NCBI GenBank assembly: GCA_964508055.1
Contig: CAZDRI010000026.1
Span: 1 to 23,527 of the forward strand
DNA from: CAZDRI01 sp964508055
GTDB taxonomy: Bacteria > Pseudomonadota > Gammaproteobacteria > PS1 > Pseudothioglobaceae
DNA: 23,527 nucleotides
Reading direction: 5' to 3'
The position numbers and the translations under genes are program-made. Positions 8,127-18,073 of the stretch are shown here, piece by piece (position 1 is the stretch's first letter; each line of letters opens with the position of its first letter). The notes under the pieces are model-generated. The model saw only the letters and a list, made by a program, of their open reading frames with translations. It did not search any database and was not told the DNA's origin.

Positions 8127-9590
8127 TTAATTCTTAACTATTTTATAAGCTTTTAAAATTGCTTTTGCTTTATGTAAGGTCTCTAACCATTCGGTTTCAG
8201 GTACTGAATCATAAACAATACCAGCTCCTGCTTGAGCATATAGCTTGTCATCTTTTATCACTGCTGTCCTAATAGCTATAGCTAAATCCATATTATTATT
8301 CCAACTTAAATAACCCACAGCACCAGAGTATATACCTCTTTTTGATTTTTCTATCTCATTTATAATTTCCATTGCTCTTATTTTAGGAGCTCCACTTAAA
8401 GTTCCTGCTGGAAATGTAGCTTTTATAACATCTATTAAATTAATACCTTTTTTTAGTTTGCACTTAACATTTGAAACAATGTGCATCACATGGGAATACT
8501 TTTCTATAATCATCTTATCACTGACTTTTACACTACCTGTTTTAGCTATTCTACCTAAATCATTTCTGCCTAAATCAATTAGCATTAAATGCTCTGCAAT
8601 TTCTTTTTCATCAGCAAGTAATTCTTTTTCCAATAGTTTATCTTCTTTATTAGTCTTGCCTCTACTTCTAGTTCCTGCTAATGGTCTTAAGGTAATTTCA
8701 TCATCTTTTACTCTTGTAAGTATTTCAGGTGAAGAACCAACTATATAAAAATCATCTAAATTAAGATAAAACATATAAGGAGAAGGGTTTAATAATCTAA
8801 GTGCACGATAAAGACTAATAGGATTTTCTTTAAAATCTGAACTTAACCTTTGTGATGGTACTACTTGCATCACATCACCCGCTACAATGTATTTTTTAAT
8901 CTTTCTAACTATATCTTCAAACTCTTGCTTAGAAAAATTAGATTTAAAATCTATATCTTCTCTCTCCCTATCATCAATATCAATATTTAATTTTGCTACT
9001 GATATTGAAGTATTTAAATCTTTTTCAATTTTAGCTAATCTTTTTTTAGCATCAGCAAAATTTTCTTTTTCTGGATTAATATGAACAATTAAAAAAGCCT
9101 TATTAGCTAAATTATCAAAAACAACTAAATTACTAGATAGCATTAATAAAATATCTGGCACACATAGCTCATCTTTATTATTTTTGTTAAGCCTAGTCTC
9201 AATATATTTAATTATTTCATAACCAAAATATCCTACTAAACCTCCATTAAAATCGGGTAGATTTTTAACTACAGGCACTTTAAAAGTTAAAAGGTATGAA
9301 TCTATCCAATCTAAGGGATTAGGGACAGTTATTTTTTCTTTTTTATTATTAATTGTAAATTCAATTACATTATCATAAACTTTGATAATAGTGTTTGCTT
9401 CTAGACCTATTATTGAATACCTACCCCACTTCTCACCACCTTCAACAGATTCAAATAAATAACTATAAGGCTTATCAGCTAATTTTAAATATGCGGATAA
9501 TGGGGTATCAATATCAACAATAACCTCTTTAATAATAGGAATAAAGTTATAACCTTTGCTTTGATAATGATTGATTTTTTCTTGGTTCAT
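8127..9590 (-). CDS. trpE: Anthranilate synthase component I
   Basis: TrpE converts chorismate to anthranilate with ammonia supplied by a TrpG glutaminase subunit; it is the first step of tryptophan synthesis. It has 487 residues, as expected for TrpE. The N-terminal regulatory domain carries YLFESVEGGEKWGRYS (44-59), corresponding to the tryptophan-binding LLES region of feedback-inhibited enzymes. The C-terminal chorismate-binding domain has RPLAGTRSRG (302-311), LMLIDLGRNDLGR (335-347), GTLSGAPKIRAMEII (396-410) and QAGAGIVYDS (453-462). The AGTRSRG form argues for TrpE rather than PabB. No trpG or other trp gene is next to it; it follows rpoC in the same direction after 85 nt. I see no tryptophan-rich leader peptide in that gap. 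Confidence 0.94.
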   Translation of the reverse strand: MNQEKINHYQSKGYNFIPIIKEVIVDIDTPLSAYLKLADKPYSYLFESVEGGEKWGRYSIIGLEANTIIKVYDNVIEFTINNKKEKITVPNPLDWIDSYLLTFKVPVVKNLPDFNGGLVGYFGYEIIKYIETRLNKNNKDELCVPDILLMLSSNLVVFDNLANKAFLIVHINPEKENFADAKKRLAKIEKDLNTSISVAKLNIDIDDREREDIDFKSNFSKQEFEDIVRKIKKYIVAGDVMQVVPSQRLSSDFKENPISLYRALRLLNPSPYMFYLNLDDFYIVGSSPEILTRVKDDEITLRPLAGTRSRGKTNKEDKLLEKELLADEKEIAEHLMLIDLGRNDLGRIAKTGSVKVSDKMIIEKYSHVMHIVSNVKCKLKKGINLIDVIKATFPAGTLSGAPKIRAMEIINEIEKSKRGIYSGAVGYLSWNNNMDLAIAIRTAVIKDDKLYAQAGAGIVYDSVPETEWLETLHKAKAILKAYKIVKN

Positions 9591-9605
9591 ATAAGATAGC
9601 GAATT

Positions 9606-9636
9606 AAGATTGTATTAGAAATACTAACACAATCTT
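9606..9636 (-). terminator. Hairpin after rpoC (candidate terminator)
   Basis: Thirteen-base arms (9606-9618 and 9624-9636) enclose a 5-nt loop in the 85-nt rpoC-trpE gap. On the plus strand one position is an A/C mismatch; in minus-strand RNA it becomes a G.U pair, so all 13 pairs form in the direction of rpoC transcription. The T-run, however, lies on the plus-strand side (9635-9640), and the sequence after the hairpin in the minus direction is only mildly U-rich. It could be a leaky rpoC terminator, an RNA-stability hairpin or, less likely, an antisense terminator. Confidence 0.5.
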
Positions 9637-9675
9637 TTTTATTATTTTAGCTTTAGATTTTATATTTTTTTTATA

Positions 9676-12600
9676 TTATTCTAAATCAGTTCCATCAACT
9701 TCGCTAAGGCCTTGCACTAATTTCTCTTCAACTTGTGCAGCATTCATTTTCATTTCTTTTAGCTTAACTTTACGCTCTGCATGATAAGCGTAGCCTGTGC
9801 CTGCTGGTATTAAACGACCTACAATAACATTTTCCTTTAATCCGTAAAGCTCATCTTTCTTACCAGTAATTGAAGCTTCTGTTAAAACCCTTGTGGTTTC
9901 TTGGAAAGATGCAGCTGATATAAATGACTCTGTAGCAAGAGATGCTTTAGTTATGCCCATAAGCAATCTTTCATATTTTGCAACTTGTTTGCCTTTAGCA
10001 ATTAAATCTTTATTTTCTGCTACTACTTGATTATATTCTGCAATTTCTCCTTTAACTAAAGAAGAATCTCCAGTATCTAAAATCTCAACCTTACGCAACA
10101 TTTGTCTAATAATAATTTCAATATGCTTGTCATTAATTTTCACACCTTGAAGTCTATAAACATCTTGCACTTCTTTAACTAAATAATGGGCTAATCTTTC
10201 TATCCCTAATAATCTTAGAATATCATGAGCGTTGCTAGGACCATCTGAAATTATATCTCCTTTTTCCACAGATTCACCATCAAAAACATCAATTTGACGC
10301 CATTTATGAATCATCATTTCAACTGGTTCGCCTTCTTCAGGAGTTATTATTAATCTTATTCTAGTTTTTGTCTCATTACCAAAACTAACTATTCCACTTT
10401 CTTCAGCTAATATTGCATGGTCTTTTGCTTTTCTCGCTTCAAAAAGATCTGCTACTCTTGGAAGACCTCCAGTTATATCAGAAGATCTTGAAAAATCTTT
10501 AGAAATTTTAGCTAATATATCTCCAGGATTTACTATTTGACCATCTTCTACACTTACCTTAACTTTACTCGGTAAATAATGATGAGCATACTCCTCTTTT
10601 GAAGCATCTGTTGCAACTAATTTAATAAGTGGCTTTAAACCTTTAGCCGTAGAAGGTCGCTGGTTTTCATCAATAATCTCAAAAGAAGATATTCCTGTTA
10701 ATGGATCAACACTTTTAACTATTGTTACATCTTCAACAAAGTCTTCAAAAACAACTTTTGCAGCTGAATGCTCTGAGATAATTGGGTGAGTATGCGGGTC
10801 CCATCTAGCAATAACATCTTTTGCCTTAACTTTAGCACCATCTGTAGTGCTAACTACCGCACCATAAGGAACTTTATATCGCTCTTGTTCTTGCCCATGT
10901 TTATCTTTTATTGATATCTCTCCAGAACGAGATGTTACCACCAATGATTTCTCTAAATTTTTAACAAATTTAATATTTTCAAAGCGAACTATTCCATCAA
11001 TATTAATAGTTATATTATTAATGGTAGTTACACTTGATGCCGCACCACCTATATGAAAAGTACGCATTGTAAGCTGTGTACCAGGTTCACCAATTGATTG
11101 TGCGGCTATTACACCTACTGCCTCACCTAAGCCAATTCTATCTCCTCTAGCAAGGTCATTACCATAGCATGAAGAGCATATACCATGGTCTGATTCACAA
11201 GTGATTGCTGAACGAATTCTTATACTTTCAATTCCTTCATCATTAATTTTTTCAATACAATCTTCATCAATTAAAGTGCCTCTTTTTAATAGGACTTTTT
11301 TAGAGTTAGGATATTTTACATCTTCTGCTACTACTCTTCCTAATACTCTTTCTCCTAAAGTTTGTACAACATCCCCTCCTTCAATAATAGCTTTAAATAA
11401 CAAACCATTTTCAGTATTACAATCATCAATAACAATAATAACATCTTGAGCAACATCAACTAATCTTCTAGTTAAATATCCAGAATTTGCTGTTTTAAGC
11501 GCAGTATCAGCCAAACCTTTTCTTGCGCCATGAGTTGATATAAAGTATTGTAATACATTTAAGCCTTCTCTAAAATTTGCTGTAATAGGTGTTTCTATAA
11601 TACTTCCATCAGGCTTTGTCATAAGTCCTCGCATACCTGCTAACTGTCTAATTTGTGCTGCACTACCTCTTGCACCTGAATCCGCCATCATATAAATAGA
11701 ATTAAATGATGGGTGTTTTTCTTTTTTGCCCTTTGTGTCAGTAATTTCATCAAATTTTATTTTATCCATCATTGATTTTGCAATTCTTTCAGAAGTATGT
11801 GACCAAATATCAATTACTTTATTATATCTCTCACCATTAGTAACAATTCCTGATTCAAATTGCTTTTGAATATCTTTTATCTGACTTTCTGCAGTATTTA
11901 AAAACTCTGCTTTTTCTTCAGGAATTATCATGTCATTAGAACAAAATGAAATACCTGATTTAGTTGAGTATTTAAAACCCATATACATCATTTGGTCAGC
12001 GAAAATTACAGTATCTTTTAATTGTAGCTTACGATAACAAACATTGATTAATTTAGATATTGCTTTTTTTGTTAAATCTGTATTAATTAAATCAAAGTCT
12101 ATCCCTTCAGGCAAAATTGATGAAAATATAGCTCTTCCTACTGTAGTATCAATTATAGAAGTAGCATCATTATCATAATTTCTTATTCTAAGTTTAATCT
12201 TGCTATGTAAATCTACAACTTTAGCATCATATGCATTTATCACCTCATTAGCATTAGCAAAAATCTTTCCTTCACCTTTACCATTAACTTTTTCACGAGA
12301 CATATAGTAAAGACCTAAAATAACATCTTGAGTTGGTATGATTATTGGCTCTCCACTTGCTAGGGAGAAAATATTATTAGAAGACAACATTAATGCTCTA
12401 GCTTCTAATTGGGCTTCTTCTGATAAAGGAACATGAACTGCCATTTGATCTCCATCAAAATCTGCGTTAAATGCTGTGCACACTAATGGGTGTAATTGTA
12501 TTGCTTTACCTTCAATCAAAATAGGTTCAAATGCTTGGATGCCTAATCTATGTAATGTTGGAGCCCGATTTAATAGAATAGGATGTTGGTGTACAACTGT

Positions 12601-13842
12601 TTCTAATATATCCCAAACTTCTGGATTTTCATTTTCCACCATCTTCTTAGCAGTTTTAATAGTAGATGCTAAGCCTTTGGCTTGCAATTTACTAAATACA
12701 AATGGTTTAAATAATTCTAAAGCCATTTTTTTAGGTAAGCCACATTGGTGTAATCTTAAATATGGTCCAACAACAATTACTGAACGACCAGAATAATCAA
12801 CCCGTTTACCTAATAAATTTTGACGAAAACGCCCTTGCTTACCTTTGATCATATCTGCTATAGATTTTAAAGGGCGACGATTATTACCCATTATTGCGCG
12901 TCCTCTTCGTCCATTATCTATCAATGAATCTACTGATTCTTGCAGCATTCTTTTTTCATTACGAATAATAATCTCTGGAGCATCAAGGTCTAATAAACGA
13001 CGCAAACGATTATTACGATTTATAACTCTACGATATAAATCATTCAAATCAGATGTTGCAAAACGCCCTCCTTCCAATGGAACTAATGGCCTTAAATCAG
13101 GTGGCAGAACAGGAACAATGTTTAATATCATCCATTCTGGCTTGTTACCTGAAGAAATTAAAGACTCAACTAACTTTAATCTCTTAGAAATTCTTTTTAA
13201 TTTTGTTTCTGATTTAGTATTTAAACTTTCTTCGCGTAAATTATGAGCTTCTTTTTCTAACTGTATTTCAGATAATATATATTGTAATGCTTCCGCACCC
13301 ATTTTTGCTTCAAAACTATCATCACCATATTCATCTAATGAGTCATAATACATTTCTTCAGTTAAAAGCTGCTTCTTAACTAAGGGTGTATTACCTGGTT
13401 CTAATACAATATATGCTTCAAAATATAATATCCTTTCTATATCTTTTAAAGTCATATCAAGTAACAAACCAAGTCTTGATGGCAGTGACTTTAAATACCA
13501 AATATGAGCAACTGGAGTTGCAAGTTCAATATGCCCCATTCTTTCGCGTCTAACTTTTGATTGAATTACTTCAACACCACATTTTTCACAAACTACTGAG
13601 CGATATTTCATCCTTTTATACTTACCACACAAACACTCAAAATCTTTTATAGGACCAAAAACCTTGGCGCAAAAAAGTCCATCTCTTTCTGGTTTAAAAG
13701 TGCGATAATTAATAGTTTCTGGCTTTTTTACTTCACCATAAGACCAGGAACGAATTTTCTCTGGTGATACTAAACCAATTTTAATTGCATCAAAATCTTG
13801 TTCTTTATTTTGTTGTGTTAAAATTTTTAATATATCTTTCAA
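9676..13842 (-). CDS. rpoC: DNA-directed RNA polymerase beta' subunit
   Basis: The catalytic beta' subunit of RNA polymerase, 1388 residues (E. coli 1407). It aligns with E. coli from the first residues (MKDILK, then FDAIKI and IRSWS.GEVKKPETINYR). The N-terminal zinc finger has Cys70, Cys72, Cys85 and Cys88. The Mg-binding catalytic loop NADFDGDQ has Asp461, Asp463 and Asp465. A second cysteine cluster (CESDHGICSSC) and GEAVGVIAAQSIGEPGTQLTMRTFH follow. The start codon is TTG: no ATG or GTG lies in the right place, only 2 nt separate it from the rpoB stop, and a strong AAGGGGA is correctly spaced upstream. It is co-transcribed with rpoB. Confidence 0.98.
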   Translation of the reverse strand: MKDILKILTQQNKEQDFDAIKIGLVSPEKIRSWSYGEVKKPETINYRTFKPERDGLFCAKVFGPIKDFECLCGKYKRMKYRSVVCEKCGVEVIQSKVRRERMGHIELATPVAHIWYLKSLPSRLGLLLDMTLKDIERILYFEAYIVLEPGNTPLVKKQLLTEEMYYDSLDEYGDDSFEAKMGAEALQYILSEIQLEKEAHNLREESLNTKSETKLKRISKRLKLVESLISSGNKPEWMILNIVPVLPPDLRPLVPLEGGRFATSDLNDLYRRVINRNNRLRRLLDLDAPEIIIRNEKRMLQESVDSLIDNGRRGRAIMGNNRRPLKSIADMIKGKQGRFRQNLLGKRVDYSGRSVIVVGPYLRLHQCGLPKKMALELFKPFVFSKLQAKGLASTIKTAKKMVENENPEVWDILETVVHQHPILLNRAPTLHRLGIQAFEPILIEGKAIQLHPLVCTAFNADFDGDQMAVHVPLSEEAQLEARALMLSSNNIFSLASGEPIIIPTQDVILGLYYMSREKVNGKGEGKIFANANEVINAYDAKVVDLHSKIKLRIRNYDNDATSIIDTTVGRAIFSSILPEGIDFDLINTDLTKKAISKLINVCYRKLQLKDTVIFADQMMYMGFKYSTKSGISFCSNDMIIPEEKAEFLNTAESQIKDIQKQFESGIVTNGERYNKVIDIWSHTSERIAKSMMDKIKFDEITDTKGKKEKHPSFNSIYMMADSGARGSAAQIRQLAGMRGLMTKPDGSIIETPITANFREGLNVLQYFISTHGARKGLADTALKTANSGYLTRRLVDVAQDVIIVIDDCNTENGLLFKAIIEGGDVVQTLGERVLGRVVAEDVKYPNSKKVLLKRGTLIDEDCIEKINDEGIESIRIRSAITCESDHGICSSCYGNDLARGDRIGLGEAVGVIAAQSIGEPGTQLTMRTFHIGGAASSVTTINNITINIDGIVRFENIKFVKNLEKSLVVTSRSGEISIKDKHGQEQERYKVPYGAVVSTTDGAKVKAKDVIARWDPHTHPIISEHSAAKVVFEDFVEDVTIVKSVDPLTGISSFEIIDENQRPSTAKGLKPLIKLVATDASKEEYAHHYLPSKVKVSVEDGQIVNPGDILAKISKDFSRSSDITGGLPRVADLFEARKAKDHAILAEESGIVSFGNETKTRIRLIITPEEGEPVEMMIHKWRQIDVFDGESVEKGDIISDGPSNAHDILRLLGIERLAHYLVKEVQDVYRLQGVKINDKHIEIIIRQMLRKVEILDTGDSSLVKGEIAEYNQVVAENKDLIAKGKQVAKYERLLMGITKASLATESFISAASFQETTRVLTEASITGKKDELYGLKENVIVGRLIPAGTGYAYHAERKVKLKEMKMNAAQVEEKLVQGLSEVDGTDLE

Positions 13843-13844
13843 AA

Positions 13845-16800
13845 TTATTCCCCTTCGTTATGTTCTAATTCAATATCAATACCTAATGACCTTATTTCTT
13901 TGACTAATACATTAAATGATTCTGGCATAGAGGCTTCCATGACATTTTGCCCATCTACAATATTTTTATACATTTTTGCCCTACCAGATACATCATCAGA
14001 TTTAACAGTTAACATTTCTCTTAAGGTATAAGCAGCACCATATGCCTCTAATGCCCACACTTCCATCTCACCAAATCTTTGACCACCAAATTGTGCCTTA
14101 CCGCTCAATGGCTGTTGAGTAACAAGACTATATGGTCCTGTTGAACGGGCATGCATTTTCTCATCAACTAAATGATTTAGCTTAAGCATATACATATATC
14201 CTACAGTGACTTTTCTATCAAACGCTTCACCTGTATAACCATCATATAAAGTTGTTTGACCACTTTCTGGTAAATCAGCCATTTTTAATAATGATTTAAT
14301 TTCTTTTTCTGAAATACCATCAAAAACTGGAGTTGCCATAGGCACACCATCGCGTAAATTATTAGCTAACTCTAAAATTTCATCATCAGTTAATGATTTT
14401 AAGTCTTCTGGTCTACCAAATTTATTATAAATCGTGTCTAATAATTTTCTTATTCCAGCAACTGTATTTTTTCTATGATTATCAAGCATTTCAGCAACCT
14501 TATGTCCAAGACCTCTTGCTGCCCAACCTAAATGCACCTCTAAAACTTGGCCCACATTCATTCGTGAAGGCACACCTAAAGGGTTTAAGACTATATCAAC
14601 TGGTGTTCCATCTGCAAGATATGGCATATCTTCTACAGGGGTAATCCTTGAGATAACCCCTTTGTTTCCATGTCTTCCTGCCATCTTGTCACCAACACGT
14701 AGTGGTTTTCTAGTGGCAACATATACTTTAACCATTTTCATAACACTTTGAGGTAATTCAGCCCCTTCAGTTACTTTGTCTTTTTCAAATTCAAAAGCTT
14801 TCTTAAACTCTTCATATTGGCCTTCTACTTGTTTTAGTAGGTTTTTAATATCAGTGTTTATCTTTTTATCATTAGTAGTGAGTTTTTTATAAAAAGCTAA
14901 TTTTTTATTAAATTTCTTTTTACCAAACTCTCTATTAATTAGTTTTATAGCCTTTGCATCTAATTTATCACCTTTACTAAATAAAATTTCAGCTTTTGTA
15001 ACTTTAAGACCTACAAGCTTTTTGTTGATACGCCTAAAAATATCATCAGCAATAATTTGCAGTTCATCATTAAAATCTTTACGAATTTCTTCAATTCTAC
15101 TATTATCAATACTTACAGTTCTTTCATCCCTTTCAACTCCTTCTCTAGTGTAAACCTGCACATCTATAACTACACCAGTTTTGCCAGCGCTCATACGCAA
15201 TGAAGTATCTTTAACATTATTAGCTTTTTCACCAAAAATTGCCCTTAGTAGTTTTTCTTCAGGACTTAATACTGACTCTGTTTTTGGCGTTACTTTGCCA
15301 ACTAGAATATCACCACCTTTTACTCTTGCGCCTACATACACAATACCTGACTCATCTAACTTAGATAAAACTGATTCATTAACATTAGGTATATCAGAAG
15401 TTATCTCTTCTGGACCTAATTTAGTGTCTCTTGAATATACTGTAAGTTCTTCTATATGAATACTAGTATAACTATCATCTTTTACAACCTTTTCAGAGAT
15501 TAAAATAGAGTCTTCAAAGTTATATCCATTCCAAGGCATAAATGCAACTAGCATATTTTGACCTAAAGCTAATTCACCTAAATCAGTTGAAGGACCATCA
15601 GCAATAATATCTCCTTTAGAAATCTTATCACCAGCTGAAACTAGTATTTTTTGATTAATACAAGTATTTTGATTTGAACGATGATATTTAGTTAAATTAT
15701 AGATATCTACTCCTAAATTACTTGATTTTGCTACTTTGGAACTTACACTAATTACTATCCTGCTAGCATCTACATATTCAACAACACCATCATTTTTTGC
15801 AGTAACACAAACTCTAGAATCTTGAGCTACAACATTTTCTACTCCAGTCCCTACTAATGGTTTTGATGATTTTTGTAATGGTACAGATTGGCGTTGCATA
15901 TTAGAGCCCATTAAAGCTCTATTTGCATCATCATGCTCTAAAAATGGTATAAGTGACGCCGCAACAGATGTTATTTGTCTTGAAGACACATCTATAAGTG
16001 TAACTTCATTTGAATGAGAAAATATAAATTCATTATTAAAACGGCAAGATACTAAATCATCTAATAGCTTACCTTTATTATCAATATTTACATTACCTTG
16101 AGCAATAACATGCGATATTTCATCAATAGCTGATAAGAAAACAACCTCATTGGTTACCACACCATTTTTAACTTTAAAATATGGTGTTTCAATAAATCCA
16201 TAATTATTAGTTCTTGCATACAAAGCTAAGGTGTTTATAAGACCAATATTAGGTCCTTCAGGAGTCTCAATAGGGCATAACCTACCATAATGTGAAGGAT
16301 GTACATCTCTTACTTCAAAACCAGCTCTTTCTCTAGTCAATCCACCAGGTCCTAATGCTGATATTCTTCTTTTATGAGTAATACCTGATAATGGATTAAC
16401 TTGGTCCATAAATTGTGATAATTGACTTGAGCCAAAAAACTCTTTTATAGCAGCCGATATAGGCTTTGAGTTAATTAAATCCTGTGGAGTTAGTTCATCA
16501 GTCTCTGCTAAATTTAATCTTTCTTTTACAGATTTTTCTACCCGCACTAAGCCTAATCTAAATTGATTTTCTACCATTTCACCAATAGCACGAACTCTAC
16601 GGTTAGCAAGAGTGTCCACATCATCAATGGTGTTATTGCCGTTCTTAATATCTATTAAACAATTTAACACATCAATAATATCTTCATTGCTTAATACTAA
16701 CTCTCCTTCCTCACTATCTCTGCCTAATCTTCTATTTAATTTCATCCTGCCAACTTTAGATAAGTTATAACGAGTGTGATTAAAAAATATGTTTCCAAAT

Positions 16801-17975
16801 AATGCGTTAACAGCATCTTCTGTAGCTGGTTCTCCTGGTCGCATTACATGATAAATCAATGTTCTAGCTTCTAATTGAGTTTGTGTTTCATCTAATCTTA
16901 AAGTATCAGAGATATATGCCCCACCTTCAGACTCGTTAATATATAGGATATCTAAAGATTTAATTTTAGCTTTCTGCAATATTTCTAATACTTCTTCATC
17001 AATCATAGTATTAGCAGGGACTAATATTTCACCAGTTTCAGTATCAATAATATCTTTTGCTATTACTTTTAAGTTTAGATAATCAATAGGCGCTGAAATA
17101 GTTTTAATTTTATTTTCTTTTAAAACTTTAACATCACGCATGGTAATACGCCTACCTTTTTGAATTAAAGTTTTAGCTCCTTTTTTAATATCAAATTCTG
17201 CAATTTGCCCTTTTAATTTATCAATGTTAATTGAGAAATTAATAGCTTTTGCTGTCATTTTTATTGAAATTATAGTAAAGAACATGCTTAAAATTTGCTC
17301 TATGTTATAACCCATAGCCTTTAATAATACCGTGACAGGTATCTTTCTTCTTCTATCAACGCGCACATAAATATGCTCGTTATGATCAAACTCAAAATCT
17401 ATCCATGAGCCACGGTAAGGAATAATGCGAGATGAAAATAGTATTTTTCCAGATGAGTGAGTCTTACCCTTGTCATGTTCAAAAATAACGCCAGGTGAAC
17501 GATGAAGCTGGGAGACCACAACTCTTTCTGTGCCATTCACTACAAAAGTCCCAGTGTCAGTCATAATAGGCAAATTACCTAAATACACATCTTGTTCTTT
17601 TACTTCTTTTATTTTGCGTTTACTTTTAAGAGTTGATTTGTTTTTATCAAATAAAACTAATTTCAAAGTTACTCTAAGCGGTGATGCATAAGTTATACCC
17701 CTTAACTTACATTCCCCTACACTATACTTAACTCCTTGTAATTTGTAATCTACATACTCTAATTCTGCATATCCATTAATAGCTGTAATAGGGAAAACTG
17801 ATTTAAAAACTGCATGTATTCCAATATCTTTTCTATTTTTTTGTTCTTCATCTGCTTGTAGGAATTGATTGAAAGATTCCATTTGTATAGCTAATAAATC
17901 TGGATTTTTTATAAGTAATTCTCTCTTATTAAAACTTTTTCTAATGCGTTTTTTGTTAGTAAACGAATAGGTCAT
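13845..17975 (-). CDS. rpoB: DNA-directed RNA polymerase beta subunit
   Basis: The beta subunit of RNA polymerase, 1376 residues against 1342 in E. coli. The N-terminus (MTYSFTNKKRIRKSF) matches E. coli, as do GTFVVNGTERV, QLHRSPG, IPYRGSW, ISALGPGGLTRERAGFEVRD and GGQRFGEMEVWALEAYGAAY. The rifampicin pocket around residues 513-541 keeps the resistance-linked Gln, Asp, His, Arg and Ser; it differs from E. coli at two minor positions (V for N518, G for E523), so it looks drug-sensitive. Extra length appears as a lysine-rich insert of some 20-30 residues before the EFKKAFEFEKDK segment. AGAGGA precedes the ATG. A 98-nt gap containing a hairpin separates it from rplL. Confidence 0.98.
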   Translation of the reverse strand: MTYSFTNKKRIRKSFNKRELLIKNPDLLAIQMESFNQFLQADEEQKNRKDIGIHAVFKSVFPITAINGYAELEYVDYKLQGVKYSVGECKLRGITYASPLRVTLKLVLFDKNKSTLKSKRKIKEVKEQDVYLGNLPIMTDTGTFVVNGTERVVVSQLHRSPGVIFEHDKGKTHSSGKILFSSRIIPYRGSWIDFEFDHNEHIYVRVDRRRKIPVTVLLKAMGYNIEQILSMFFTIISIKMTAKAINFSINIDKLKGQIAEFDIKKGAKTLIQKGRRITMRDVKVLKENKIKTISAPIDYLNLKVIAKDIIDTETGEILVPANTMIDEEVLEILQKAKIKSLDILYINESEGGAYISDTLRLDETQTQLEARTLIYHVMRPGEPATEDAVNALFGNIFFNHTRYNLSKVGRMKLNRRLGRDSEEGELVLSNEDIIDVLNCLIDIKNGNNTIDDVDTLANRRVRAIGEMVENQFRLGLVRVEKSVKERLNLAETDELTPQDLINSKPISAAIKEFFGSSQLSQFMDQVNPLSGITHKRRISALGPGGLTRERAGFEVRDVHPSHYGRLCPIETPEGPNIGLINTLALYARTNNYGFIETPYFKVKNGVVTNEVVFLSAIDEISHVIAQGNVNIDNKGKLLDDLVSCRFNNEFIFSHSNEVTLIDVSSRQITSVAASLIPFLEHDDANRALMGSNMQRQSVPLQKSSKPLVGTGVENVVAQDSRVCVTAKNDGVVEYVDASRIVISVSSKVAKSSNLGVDIYNLTKYHRSNQNTCINQKILVSAGDKISKGDIIADGPSTDLGELALGQNMLVAFMPWNGYNFEDSILISEKVVKDDSYTSIHIEELTVYSRDTKLGPEEITSDIPNVNESVLSKLDESGIVYVGARVKGGDILVGKVTPKTESVLSPEEKLLRAIFGEKANNVKDTSLRMSAGKTGVVIDVQVYTREGVERDERTVSIDNSRIEEIRKDFNDELQIIADDIFRRINKKLVGLKVTKAEILFSKGDKLDAKAIKLINREFGKKKFNKKLAFYKKLTTNDKKINTDIKNLLKQVEGQYEEFKKAFEFEKDKVTEGAELPQSVMKMVKVYVATRKPLRVGDKMAGRHGNKGVISRITPVEDMPYLADGTPVDIVLNPLGVPSRMNVGQVLEVHLGWAARGLGHKVAEMLDNHRKNTVAGIRKLLDTIYNKFGRPEDLKSLTDDEILELANNLRDGVPMATPVFDGISEKEIKSLLKMADLPESGQTTLYDGYTGEAFDRKVTVGYMYMLKLNHLVDEKMHARSTGPYSLVTQQPLSGKAQFGGQRFGEMEVWALEAYGAAYTLREMLTVKSDDVSGRAKMYKNIVDGQNVMEASMPESFNVLVKEIRSLGIDIELEHNEGE
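13849..13855 (-). promoter_or_regulatory. Ribosome binding site that fixes the TTG start of rpoC
   Basis: AAGGGGA on the minus strand lies in the last codons of rpoB, 6 nt before the TTG at 13842. It is the only good Shine-Dalgarno near the beginning of beta' homology, so it supports initiation at TTG. Confidence 0.75.
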
Positions 17976-18024
17976 ATTATCCTCTTGTTATATTTGATTT
18001 ATAAATAACTTTAATTTAGTATGG

Positions 18025-18057
18025 ATTCCAACAGGTTTTGAACAAACCTGCTGGAAT
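18025..18057 (-). promoter_or_regulatory. rplL-rpoB intergenic hairpin (candidate attenuator or RNA processing site)
   Basis: Fourteen-base arms (18025-18038 and 18044-18057) with a 5-nt loop lie between rplL and rpoB. The single A/C mismatch on the plus strand becomes G.U in minus-strand RNA, so the stem is complete in the operon transcript. No U-tract follows, so it is not a classical terminator. In E. coli the same gap carries a partial terminator and an RNase III site that set the ratio of ribosomal protein to polymerase mRNA; a similar role here is an inference. Confidence 0.6.
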
Positions 18058-18073
18058 ATATTAAAAAACGCTA

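Noticed and set aside
9591..9675. A trp attenuator with leader peptide before trpE
   Set aside because: No short frame with tandem Trp codons fits in the 85-nt gap, and only one stem is seen, with no alternative pairing.
11201..13246. Several plus-strand reading frames of 80-130 codons opposite rpoC, and others opposite rpoB, tuf upstream genes and trpE
   Set aside because: They lack ribosome binding sites and family motifs, and lie opposite fully conserved core genes.
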